A stretch of 15,138 bases of DNA from SXMI01 sp964391365 (GCA_964391365.1 CAYMKW010000071.1:1-15138), one strand, 5' to 3'. Positions 6,732 through 13,791 are shown, counted from the stretch's first letter. Program-made: numbers and translations. Notes: generated by a model not told the origin, from the letters alone.

Positions 6732-8159
6732 ATGAGGGGCATCATCGACGTGTGCGGCCACCTGCCGCACTGGCGCCTGGAGCGGTCTGAGATCGCGGCC
6801 GTGCTCGGATCCGGGGGCGGCGCAGGAACGAGGACGGTCGCCTCCTACGACGAGGACCCGGTGACCCTCGGTGTGGCGGCCGCCCGGCCACTGCTCGTCG
6901 GCCGCCCGGACGCCGCGCCGGTCGAGTCCCTCACGTTCGCCACGACCGCGCCGGTGTACGCCGAGAAGTCCGGCTCACCCCTGGTCCACGCTGCGCTCCA
7001 GTTGCCGGCGTCCGTGTCGACGCTCGACGCCGGACCGGGACTCCGGGGGGCATCCGCGGCGTTGCGAGCAGCGCTGCACTCGACCGATCGGCTGGTCGCC
7101 GTCGTCGCCGGCGACGTCCGGACCGGTCTCGCCGGCTCGACCGACGAGACCGGTGGCGGTGACGCCGGGTCGGCGGTGCTCATCGGTGACGACTCCGCCG
7201 GCCCGCTGTTGGCGGAGCACCTCGGTGGTGCATCCGCGACGCACGAGTTCCTGGACCGGTGGCGCGCACCGGGTGAGCTCCGGATGCACGCCTGGGAGGA
7301 GCGCTTCGGCCAGCAGCGCTACGACGAGCTCGCCGTGGATGCGTGGGATCGTGCGCTGGACTCGTGCGGCCTCACCGACGGTGAGGTGATCCGGGTCGCA
7401 GTGAGCTCGCCCCATGCTCGAGCCGGTGCTGCGCTGGCCAAGCGACTCGGCGCTGCCGGAGTCGAGCTGACCGACCGGCTCGACCGATCCGTGGGGTTCA
7501 CCGGAGCCGCCCACCCCGGGCTGCTGCTCGCCGATCTGCTCGAACGTTCGGCCGCCGGGGACGTCGTCGCACTGGTCTCGCTCGCCGACGGTGCCGAGGT
7601 GTTCCTGTTCCGCCGGACCGCGGCCATCTCCGGCGGGCGACCGGTCGCCGAACAGCTCGCCGCCGGGTCCCCGATTCCCTACGGCAAGTACCTGGCGTGG
7701 CGAGGCGTCCTGCCGACCCAGCCGCCCAACCGACCGGAGCCGGCGCGCATGTCGGCATCGGCCGCCGAACGTCGATCCGAGTGGAAGTACGGATTCGTCG
7801 GGAGCCGGGACCGCTCGAGCGGTGCCGTCCACCTACCTCCGGCCCGCGTGTCGTACCGCGGTCAGGCGGTCGACGACATGGAGCCGGTACCCATGGCGCC
7901 GCACCGGGCGACCGTGGCGACCTTCACCGTCGACTCGCTCGCGTACTCGCCGTCGCCTCCGGTCGTGTTCGCCGTCTGCGACTTCGAGGACGGTGGCCGA
8001 CTCCCGATGGAGTTGACCGACGTGGCGGCAGCGGACGTCCGCATCGGGATGCTGGTGGAGATGACCTTCCGACGCATCGGGACCGCCGATGGGATCGCGA
8101 ACTACTTCTGGAAGGCGCGTCCGGTCCCGGGTGTGCCGGTGGCCGGGGAGGCTGACTGA
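6732..8159 (+). CDS. Fused HMG-CoA synthase-like (thiolase-fold) protein with C-terminal DUF35/OB-fold domain
   Basis: A 475-residue two-domain protein. Residues 1-310 form a thiolase-fold domain related to archaeal-type HMG-CoA synthase and KAS III, opening with MRGIIDVCGHLPHWRLERSEIAAVLG and TRTVASYDEDPVTLGVAAAR. The C-terminal part, from about residue 320, is DUF35-like: YLAWRGVLP, then a ribbon region and an OB-fold. ATG 6732 has GAGG eight bases upstream; an in-frame extension to 6492 lies over the opposite TetR gene and is not used. The nucleophilic Cys of condensing enzymes is absent (DAGPGLRGASAAL, Leu104 near its place), as may be common in this actinobacterial family. The four zinc-ligand Cys of the ribbon are replaced by Asp360, Ser363, Ser374 and Gly377. 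It is coupled (TGATG) to the thiolase, so a scaffold or CoA-channelling role in a thiolase complex is likely. Confidence 0.8.
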   Translation: MRGIIDVCGHLPHWRLERSEIAAVLGSGGGAGTRTVASYDEDPVTLGVAAARPLLVGRPDAAPVESLTFATTAPVYAEKSGSPLVHAALQLPASVSTLDAGPGLRGASAALRAALHSTDRLVAVVAGDVRTGLAGSTDETGGGDAGSAVLIGDDSAGPLLAEHLGGASATHEFLDRWRAPGELRMHAWEERFGQQRYDELAVDAWDRALDSCGLTDGEVIRVAVSSPHARAGAALAKRLGAAGVELTDRLDRSVGFTGAAHPGLLLADLLERSAAGDVVALVSLADGAEVFLFRRTAAISGGRPVAEQLAAGSPIPYGKYLAWRGVLPTQPPNRPEPARMSASAAERRSEWKYGFVGSRDRSSGAVHLPPARVSYRGQAVDDMEPVPMAPHRATVATFTVDSLAYSPSPPVVFAVCDFEDGGRLPMELTDVAAADVRIGMLVEMTFRRIGTADGIANYFWKARPVPGVPVAGEAD

Positions 8160-9352
8160 TGGCGAGTCACGGCATCGCGGACCAGGTGGCGATCATCGCC
8201 ATGGGATGCACCACGTTCCGTGAGCACTGGGACCGGGGCGCCGACGACCTGGCGATCGACGCCACGGTCGAGGCGCTCGGCTCCGTCGGCCTCCGGCCGG
8301 CCGACGTCGATGCCTGGTGGCTCGGCACCGCCCAGTCGGGCATGTCAGGGATCACGCTGGCCGCTCCGCTGAAGCTCGAGGGCGTGCCCGTCACGAGGGT
8401 CGAGAACTACTGCGCCACCGGTTCGGAGGCGCTGCGGCAGGCCTGTTACGCCGTGGCATCCGGCGCCTACGACGTGGCCGCAGCCGTCGGCGTGGAGAAG
8501 GTGAAGGACTCCGGGTTCCAGGGGCTCAACGCATTCCCCATCCCGACCGACGGCACCCAGCGGACGCTGACCGCCGCCGCGATGTTCTCGCTCGTGGCAC
8601 CCGCCTACGCCGAGAAGTACGGCGTGGACCCGGCCGAGCTCCGTCGGACGCTCGCCCGGATCGCATCCAAGAACCACGCCAACGGCGCCCGGAACCCCCG
8701 GGCCCAGTTCCGACGTGAGATGGACGTCGATGCGATCTGCGCCATGCCCGAGGTCGCCGGGATGCTCTCGGTGTTCGACTGCGCCGGTGTGGCCGACGGC
8801 GCCGCCACCGCCGTGGTGGTGCGGGCCGAGGACGCGCACCGCTACACCGACTCGCCCCTGTACGTGAAGGCGCTGTCCTTCGTGGCCGGCAACGGGTCGG
8901 GCCTGCTCGACCCCGACTACGACTACACCCACTTCCCCGAGTGCGAATGGGCCGCTCGTGACGCCTACGCCCAGGCGGGCATCACCGACCCCCGTCGCGA
9001 GCTGGCCATGGCCGAGGTGCACGACTGCTTCACCCCCACCGAGCTCGTCCTGATGGAGGACCTGGGGTTCTCCGAGCGAGGCGAGGCGTGGCGGGACTGT
9101 GAGGCGGGTGCGTTCGACCTGCACGGCGACCTCCCGGTCAACACCGACGGTGGACTCAAGTCGTTCGGTCACCCCGTCGGCGCGTCGGGTCTGCGGATGC
9201 TCTTCGAGTGCTGGTTGCAGCTGCGCGGTGAGGCGCCCGAGGACCGGAGGATCGAGACCGCCGACCGGGGGTTGGCGCTCACCCACAACCTGGGCGGCTA
9301 CCCGGGGGAGATGGTCAGTTTCGTGGGCATCTGGGGATCGGAGCGCGGGTGA
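8159..9352 (+). CDS. SCP2-type thiolase (acetyl-CoA acetyltransferase family)
   Basis: A 397-residue thiolase. ATG 8159 overlaps the upstream stop by one base (TGATG), with GGGGAGG seven bases before it. The nucleophile is Cys85 in VENYCATGSEALR. The HDCF motif (His288, Cys290) and the GHP motif (His338, in GGLKSFGHPVGASG) are intact, and the C-terminus reads LTHNLGGYPGEM in place of the CAGGG of ordinary thiolases, as in SCP2-type enzymes, where the HDCF Cys serves as second acid/base. A full catalytic set argues for true thiolytic cleavage of a 3-oxoacyl-CoA rather than the retro-aldol reaction of Ltp2-type enzymes, which carry substitutions at the His positions. The preceding gene supplies a DUF35 domain, the known obligate partner type for such enzymes. 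The 3' end overlaps the next gene by four bases (GTGA). Confidence 0.93.
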   Translation: MASHGIADQVAIIAMGCTTFREHWDRGADDLAIDATVEALGSVGLRPADVDAWWLGTAQSGMSGITLAAPLKLEGVPVTRVENYCATGSEALRQACYAVASGAYDVAAAVGVEKVKDSGFQGLNAFPIPTDGTQRTLTAAAMFSLVAPAYAEKYGVDPAELRRTLARIASKNHANGARNPRAQFRREMDVDAICAMPEVAGMLSVFDCAGVADGAATAVVVRAEDAHRYTDSPLYVKALSFVAGNGSGLLDPDYDYTHFPECEWAARDAYAQAGITDPRRELAMAEVHDCFTPTELVLMEDLGFSERGEAWRDCEAGAFDLHGDLPVNTDGGLKSFGHPVGASGLRMLFECWLQLRGEAPEDRRIETADRGLALTHNLGGYPGEMVSFVGIWGSERG

Positions 9353-9798
9353 GCGACCCCTCGTCGGACGTTGGTCCGGACCCGAGCCACACCCAGGCCC
9401 GTGACGACGCCATCGCGTTCCTGCGCCGACTGGGTGCAGCGGGGGCGCCGGCGACGGTCCTCGTCGTACTGTTCGATCCGGTCGGCGATCCCGACGTCCC
9501 GGCGGACGACGCGGTCGAGGCCGTGCTGCGCGAGCGCCTCGAACCCCTGATCCGCTCGACCGACCTCCTGCGTCTGGTCGGCCCCGGCGAGTTCATCCTC
9601 GTGGTGCCGTCGGGAATGAACGCTGCAGGAGAGGCGCTGGTCGACCGCGTGCGTGGCGTCGCTGCGTTGCCGGTCGATGCCTCGGACGGCTCGTGGTCGC
9701 TCGCTGCGAGGGTCGGTGTCTCATCGTTCGACGCCGACCGCGAGGAACCGGTCGTCGCCGTGGATGCCGCCCGGGCCGACGCCCGAGGAGGACGCTGA
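9349..9798 (+). CDS. Degenerate GGDEF-like protein with a retained RxxD motif
   Basis: A 149-residue stand-alone protein from GTG 9349 (GTGA overlap with the thiolase stop, GGAG five bases upstream). After a polar N-terminus, the order of elements matches a diguanylate cyclase fold: ATVLVVLFDP strand, AVEAVLRERLEPLIRSTDLLRLV helix-strand, GPGEFILVVPSG, AALVDRVR-like helix (EALVDRVRGV) and WSLAARVGVSSF. The GGDEF signature is GPGEF (78-82) and the metal-binding Asp region is altered, so cyclase activity is unlikely. RSTD (69-72) stands exactly five residues before the signature, the spacing of the RxxD inhibitory site that binds c-di-GMP. A c-di-GMP sensor is one possibility; a fold without nucleotide binding is the other. 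The stop overlaps the next ATG by one base. No conventional metabolic role fits. Confidence 0.65.
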   Translation: MSDPSSDVGPDPSHTQARDDAIAFLRRLGAAGAPATVLVVLFDPVGDPDVPADDAVEAVLRERLEPLIRSTDLLRLVGPGEFILVVPSGMNAAGEALVDRVRGVAALPVDASDGSWSLAARVGVSSFDADREEPVVAVDAARADARGGR

Positions 9799-10742
9799 TG
9801 GCCGCGATCATCCCGGCGGGCGAGGTCGTCTGGGGGATCCAACTGCCGATCCAGTCGCAGTCGACCATCTACGTCCAGGACTGGGAACCCGGGTCGGGCC
9901 CGGCGGAGTTGGCGCTCATCGCGCAGGCGGCCGATCGCGCCGGAGCGGCCTACGTCGCCGTGTGCGACCACGTCGGGATCCCGCGACCTGCGGACGAGTC
10001 GATGTCGTCGACCTGGTACGACACGGTGGCGACGTTGGCCTGGTTGGGAGCGCGGACCGAACGGGTCTGGCTCCTCAGCCACGTCTACGTGCTGGCCTAC
10101 CGGCACCCGCTCGTCACCGCCAAGGCCTTTGCGACGCTCGACCATCTGACCGGTGGCCGCGCCGTGCTCGGCGTGGGGGCCGGTCATCTGGCGAGCGAGT
10201 TCGAGCTCCTCGGCGTCGACCATTCGGGCCGGGGGCCCGCGACCGACCGGGCGATCGAGGTGATCCGCGCGGCGTTCGAGGAGGAGTACCCGACGATCGG
10301 CGGGCCGGGTGCCGAGGTCGGGGTCGGCATGCGGCCACGACCGGAACGTCCGGGAGGTCCGCCCATCTGGGTCGGAGGCTCCTCGGCTCCGGCGATCCGC
10401 CGTGCGGCCCGTCTCGGTGACGGTTGGCTGCCCCAGGGGCCGCCGGCCATGGGGATGCGCGCCGCGGTCGAGACGATCCGGTCGGAGCGGGAGGCTGCGG
10501 GACTGCCCGAGGCGTTCGACCTCGGGATCAACGGTGCGCCGGTGGCGATCGGCGGCGTGGTCGACGACCTGCCCGAGTGGGCGCTGCGCGGTCGGCCCGA
10601 GGAGATCGCCGAGTCGATCCGCCGCTACACCTCGCTCGGCGCCAACCAGGTGCAGGTCCGGTTCATCGCATCATCCGCGGCCGACTACGCGGAGCAACTC
10701 GAGCGGTTCGGCGCCGAGGTCTGGCCGCTCGTCACCAGCTGA
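9798..10742 (+). CDS. LLM-class (luciferase-like) probable F420-dependent oxidoreductase
   Basis: A 314-residue luciferase-like monooxygenase-family protein. ATG 9798 overlaps the upstream stop (TGATG) and has GAGGAGG six bases ahead; a 35-residue upstream extension lies wholly over the preceding gene and is rejected. Typical blocks are AELALIAQAADRAGAAYVAVCDHV, WLGARTERVWLLSHVYVLAYRHPLVTAKAFATLDHLTGGRAVLGVGAGH, RGPATDRAIEVIRAAF and PIWVGGSSAPAIRRAARLGDGWLP. In actinobacteria this group mostly uses coenzyme F420 to reduce or oxidise alcohols, ketones or activated double bonds. FMN use cannot be excluded. It closes the 6732-10742 unit and could act on the pathway substrate or product. A 20-base tandem duplication covers its stop codon. 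Confidence 0.9.
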   Translation: MAAIIPAGEVVWGIQLPIQSQSTIYVQDWEPGSGPAELALIAQAADRAGAAYVAVCDHVGIPRPADESMSSTWYDTVATLAWLGARTERVWLLSHVYVLAYRHPLVTAKAFATLDHLTGGRAVLGVGAGHLASEFELLGVDHSGRGPATDRAIEVIRAAFEEEYPTIGGPGAEVGVGMRPRPERPGGPPIWVGGSSAPAIRRAARLGDGWLPQGPPAMGMRAAVETIRSEREAAGLPEAFDLGINGAPVAIGGVVDDLPEWALRGRPEEIAESIRRYTSLGANQVQVRFIASSAADYAEQLERFGAEVWPLVTS

Positions 10743-10777
10743 GGTCGGTCGTCGCCGGCTGAGGTCGGTCGTCGGCG
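10738..10777. repeat. Imperfect 20-base tandem duplication spanning the LLM stop codon
   Basis: Two adjacent 20-base units (10738-10757, 10758-10777) share GCTGAGGTCGGTCGTCG and differ at one base. The first unit contains the stop codon of the LLM gene. The stretch lies between two convergent genes. CGCCGGC (10753-10759) can pair with GTCGGCG (10771-10777) with one G-T wobble and an 11-base loop. That is a weak possible terminator hairpin without a T-run. A recent slippage duplication is the simplest explanation. Confidence 0.8.
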
Positions 10778-10790
10778 TCGCTCGGTCGGC

Positions 10791-11246
10791 TCAGGACGGT
10801 CCCTGGTCCGTCGCCTGGCGCAGTTGCTGGCACGCCTGCTCCAGTTCGACCAGGCGGTGCGCCATGCCCTTGAGCATGGAGCGGCTGAGCGACGGGAGGT
10901 CGTCGAGCAGGGTGTTGAAGCCCCGCCGGTCGATCACCTCGAGCAGCAGGTCGCTCGAGGCGACCACGCTGGCGGTGCGCGGGATGGCCTCGAGGAGCGC
11001 GACCTCGCCGAAGTAGTCGCCGGGACCCAGCTCCGCGACGACCACCCCGTCCTTCAGGACCTGAGCGGTGCCCGAGACGATGACGGCGAACTCCTGACCG
11101 AGGTCACCCTGGCGCAGGATGGTGCGGCCCGACTCCACGTGGACCTCGTCGGTGAGCCGGTCGATCTCGGCGAGCTCGGCGTCCGAGCAGTCGGCGAACA
11201 TCGGCAGGGCTCGGAAGCGTTCGTGTGTGTCGCGGCGCGGGTTCAC
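10791..11246 (-). CDS. Single-domain cyclic-nucleotide-binding (Crp-like cNMP) protein
   Basis: A 151-residue protein from GTG 11246. The domain runs FADCSDAELAEIDRLTDEVHVESGRTILRQGDLGQEFAVIVSGTAQV, then LGPGDYFGEVALLEAIPRTASVVA. The phosphate-binding cassette has the key Phe79-Gly-Glu81 and Arg90-Thr91, so nucleotide binding is plausible. The C-terminus is a helical tail (LVELEQACQQLRQA, coiled-coil-like) instead of a DNA-binding winged helix, so it is a sensor or adaptor rather than a Crp-type transcription factor. It is transcribed alone, opposite to the catabolic genes on both sides. Its probable -10 box lies six bases before the GTG, implying a leaderless message. The target is unknown. 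Confidence 0.88.
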   Translation of the reverse strand: MNPRRDTHERFRALPMFADCSDAELAEIDRLTDEVHVESGRTILRQGDLGQEFAVIVSGTAQVLKDGVVVAELGPGDYFGEVALLEAIPRTASVVASSDLLLEVIDRRGFNTLLDDLPSLSRSMLKGMAHRLVELEQACQQLRQATDQGPS

Positions 11247-11314
11247 GTGGGGAGCCTAACCTCGGTGACCGCCGGCCCGGCCGGTGTTCCAGACCGCTTC
11301 ACCCGGGAGGCCTC
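11247..11314. promoter_or_regulatory. Divergent spacer between cNMP protein and EthD gene
   Basis: On the minus strand TAGGCT (11258 to 11253) forms a -10 box whose expected transcription start coincides with the GTG at 11246, suggesting a leaderless message. A 13-base inverted repeat, CCGGCC/GGCCGG around one C, is at 11272-11284; in GC-rich DNA this may be chance. The plus-strand gene has GGGAGG at 11305-11310. No clear -35 or -10 box for it was found. Confidence 0.4.
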
Positions 11315-11698
11315 GTGGTCGTCATGTTCGCCCTGCTCCGCCGCAACCCCGACCTCACGACCGAGCAGTTCGTCGAGCACTGGCGTGAGCGGCACGGTCC
11401 CCTCATCGCCGGGACCCCGGAACTGGCCCGCCACATCCACCGCTACGAGCAGCACGTTCGCCACCGTCCGGACGGGCTGTCCGGGAACGACGACCTCGAC
11501 GGGGTCGCCGTGCAGTGGTACCGCACCATCGACGACTTCGAGGCGTTCATCTCGGAGCCTGCGTACGCCGAACTGATCGCTCCGGACGAACGACGGTTCC
11601 TGGACGTCGGGCGCATCGAGTTCATCATCACCGAGGAGCCGCACGTGGTGATCGACGGGGCCCGCCCCGACGGGTCGAGCGGGACCGCACCGGCGTGA
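11315..11698 (+). CDS. EthD domain-containing protein
   Basis: A 127-residue dimeric alpha-beta barrel protein of the EthD family: VVMFALLRRNPDLTTEQFVEHWRERHGPLIAG, with the conserved Arg-Arg, Phe19, Trp23 and His27, then a variable middle and the C-terminal DERRFLDVGRIEFIITEE. The family includes proteins needed for ether (ETBE) degradation and small ring-cleavage or decarboxylase-like enzymes; the activity of most members is unknown. The GTG at 11315 is chosen for its GGGAGG four bases before; ATG 11324 is an alternative, 13 bases from that site. The stop overlaps the SDR start by four bases (GTGA), so the two products are probably made together and may act on the same compound. Confidence 0.88.
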   Translation: MVVMFALLRRNPDLTTEQFVEHWRERHGPLIAGTPELARHIHRYEQHVRHRPDGLSGNDDLDGVAVQWYRTIDDFEAFISEPAYAELIAPDERRFLDVGRIEFIITEEPHVVIDGARPDGSSGTAPA

Positions 11699-12525
11699 GC
11701 GGTGTGGTGGTCACCGGTGGCGGGTCGGGGATCGGTGCTGCGACCTGTGCGCTCCTGGCCTCCCACGGCGTGCCGGTGGGTGTGCTCGACCGCAACGCCG
11801 AGGCCGCGCACCGGGTCGCCGACCAGGTCGGCGGCACGCCGCTCGTCGCTGATGTCCGACGACGCGACCAGGTGGACGAGGCGGTCGACCGGGCGGCGTC
11901 GAGCCTGGGCGGGATCAGCGGCTGGGTGAACAACGCCGGAGTGGGGAACCTCAAGCCGCTGGAGGACTACACCGAGCCGGAGGTCGACCTGATCTGGGGG
12001 GTCAACGTCACGGGCACGTTCCACTGCCTCCAGGCGGCGGTTCCGCACCTCCGCCGTCATCGGGAGGCGACCGGGCGACCGGCGGCGGTCGTGAACGTGG
12101 CGAGCGTCTCGGGGGTGCGCCCAACCCTGGGTGAGGCGCCCTACGCGGCGGCGAAGGCCGCCGTCGTGGCGCTGACCCGCTCGGCCGCGCTCGAGTGGGC
12201 CCCCGAGGTGCGCGTCAACTGCGTGTCGCCCGGGTTCGTGCGGACGCCGTTGAACGAGATGCTCACCGCCGACGAGGTGACGCTCGCCGGCCTGGAGGAA
12301 CGGACACCGATGGCCCGTCTGGGCACGGCCGAGGAGACCGCGGAGCTGATCCGGTTCCTGCTCGACGACCGGTGCGGCTACCTGACCGGGCAGAACATCG
12401 TGCTCGACGGGGGGAGCATGCTCTCATCGGCGCAGATGGACCCGGTCCTCGGCCCCCTCGTCGACCTCCTGCGGGCACCCGGCGCCGGAAGCGGGCCGAT
12501 CGGCGAACAGCTGCAGGGCGGCTAG
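11695..12525 (+). CDS. Short-chain dehydrogenase/reductase (SDR), classical
   Basis: A 276-residue classical SDR. GTG 11695 (GTGA overlap) puts the cofactor motif TGGGSGIG at residues 7-14. Asp32 at the end of the second strand (GVLDRN) suggests NAD(H) preference. NNAG, Ser137 and the Tyr150-x3-Lys154 (YAAAK) catalytic set are complete, with VNCVSPGFVRTPL and LTGQNIVLDGG near the end. The C-terminal 30 residues or so after LDGG are longer than usual and low-complexity (RAPGAGSGPIGEQLQGG). No dedicated 3-hydroxyacyl-CoA dehydrogenase is present nearby, so this SDR could supply the third step of the beta-oxidation cycle. A role in oxidising another alcohol is equally compatible. The upstream frame has no plausible earlier start. 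Confidence 0.93.
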   Translation: MSGVVVTGGGSGIGAATCALLASHGVPVGVLDRNAEAAHRVADQVGGTPLVADVRRRDQVDEAVDRAASSLGGISGWVNNAGVGNLKPLEDYTEPEVDLIWGVNVTGTFHCLQAAVPHLRRHREATGRPAAVVNVASVSGVRPTLGEAPYAAAKAAVVALTRSAALEWAPEVRVNCVSPGFVRTPLNEMLTADEVTLAGLEERTPMARLGTAEETAELIRFLLDDRCGYLTGQNIVLDGGSMLSSAQMDPVLGPLVDLLRAPGAGSGPIGEQLQGG

Positions 12526-12558
12526 AACGCGTTTCAGTCGGAGGGGTACGCTCGTCCC
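12523..12558 (+). promoter_or_regulatory. Putative leaderless promoter of amidohydrolase gene
   Basis: The -10 box TACGCT (12547-12552) ends six bases before the ATG at 12559, so transcription would begin at or next to the start codon. A poor -35 candidate (TAGAAC, 12523-12528) overlaps the stop of the SDR gene with an 18-base spacer. GGAGG occurs at 12540-12544 but would be upstream of the transcript in this model; if the gene is read through from the SDR, that same GGAGG could serve as a distant ribosome-binding site. Confidence 0.5.
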
Positions 12559-13791
12559 ATGGACGACGTCGCAAACGACACCAGCGCCACCGATGCGGAC
12601 ATCCCGTGGATCGTCTCGGTCGACGACCACGTGATCGAGCCGCCGTCCGTGTGGCAGGACCGGGTTCCCGCCAAGTTCGCCGACGTCGCCCCCAGGTCGT
12701 TCCGCCAGCGCGGGACCATGAACTTCGTCGGCGGCGTGTTCAGCTTCGAGCCCGACGACGACGGTGAGGTCGGCGACTGGTGGTCCTTCGAGGACGGTCG
12801 GTTCCCGCTCACCCGTCTGGAGGCCGCGGTCGGCTTCGAACGCGACCAGGTGCAGGTCGTTCCCATCACCTACGACGAGATGCGTCGGGGTTGTTGGGAT
12901 CCTGCTGCCCGACTGGCGGACATGGATGCCAACTGGACGGAGGCGTCGATGTCGTTCCCGTCGAGCTTCGTCCGGTTCTGCGGACAGCGGTTCCTCGAGG
13001 CGTCCGACAAGGAGCTCGCCGACGCCTGCGTCCGTGCCTACAACGACTGGCAGTTCGACGAGTGGTGCGCCGGCTCCGATGGCCGGCTGATCCCGCTGGC
13101 GATCGTGCAGTTGTGGGACCCGGAGCTGGCCGCCTCCGAGGTCCGCCGGAACGCCGAGCGTGGAGGACGGGCGATCACGTTCTCCGAGATCCCGGCCTAC
13201 CTGGGCCTGCCCTCCGTCCACGACGCCAACGGTTACTGGGATCCGCTGTTCGCCGCCTGCGCCGAGACCGGCACGGTGGTCAACATGCACATCGGTTCGA
13301 GTTCGAAGATGCCATCGACCTCGCCGGATGCTCCGGCCGCCGTCGGGTCCACGCTCACGTTCAACAACGCCATGGCGTCCATGACGGACTTCCTGTTCTC
13401 GGGCGTCCTGGTGCGGTTCCCGGACCTGAAGCTCGCCTACTCGGAGGGCCAGATCGGCTGGATCCCCTACATCATCGAGCGGGCCGACAAGGTGTGGGAG
13501 GACAACCGGGGCTGGGGCGGCATCGCCGATCTGGTGCCCGAGCCGCCCAGCACCTACTACTACCGACAGATCTTCGGCTGCTTCTTCGATGACAACTACG
13601 GTCTCGCCAACATCGAGGCCGTGGGCGTCGACAACGTGTGCTTCGAGACGGACTACCCCCACACCGACTCGACGTGGCCGCACTCCAAGGAGGTCGCGAT
13701 CAAGCAGATGGGTGACCTCCCTCCGGAGATCCAGCGCAAGCTGGTCCGGGGCAATGCGATCGCTCTGCTGGGCCTGGATCTGGAGCCCTGA
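12559..13791 (+). CDS. Amidohydrolase-2 family metal-dependent hydrolase/decarboxylase
   Basis: A 410-residue TIM-barrel protein of the amidohydrolase-2 (ACMSD-like) family. The N-terminal metal motif is VSVDDHVIEPPSVW (Asp22, His24, Glu27 pattern). His244 in NMHIGSSS and Asp365 in ETDYPHTDSTWPHS supply further metal or catalytic ligands. EGQIGWIPYIIERADKVWE and IQRKLVRGNAIALLGL are family hallmarks. The family includes decarboxylases and C-C or C-N hydrolases; in actinobacteria many copies sit in catabolic clusters without a known substrate. Start ATG 12559 matches the -10 spacing for a leaderless message. A ring-cleavage or beta-keto-acid C-C hydrolysis step for the neighbouring pathway is possible but not shown. 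Confidence 0.9.
   Translation: MDDVANDTSATDADIPWIVSVDDHVIEPPSVWQDRVPAKFADVAPRSFRQRGTMNFVGGVFSFEPDDDGEVGDWWSFEDGRFPLTRLEAAVGFERDQVQVVPITYDEMRRGCWDPAARLADMDANWTEASMSFPSSFVRFCGQRFLEASDKELADACVRAYNDWQFDEWCAGSDGRLIPLAIVQLWDPELAASEVRRNAERGGRAITFSEIPAYLGLPSVHDANGYWDPLFAACAETGTVVNMHIGSSSKMPSTSPDAPAAVGSTLTFNNAMASMTDFLFSGVLVRFPDLKLAYSEGQIGWIPYIIERADKVWEDNRGWGGIADLVPEPPSTYYYRQIFGCFFDDNYGLANIEAVGVDNVCFETDYPHTDSTWPHSKEVAIKQMGDLPPEIQRKLVRGNAIALLGLDLEP

Noticed and set aside
8159..9352. Thiolase considered as an Ltp2-type retro-aldolase because of the DUF35 neighbour
   Set aside because: The full thiolase set Cys85, His288, Cys290 and His338 is present, whereas retro-aldolases of that group carry substitutions at the His positions.
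9693..9797. 35-codon upstream extension of the LLM oxidoreductase
   Set aside because: It is Arg-rich sequence read out of frame over the GGDEF-like gene; ATG 9798 has GAGGAGG at good spacing.
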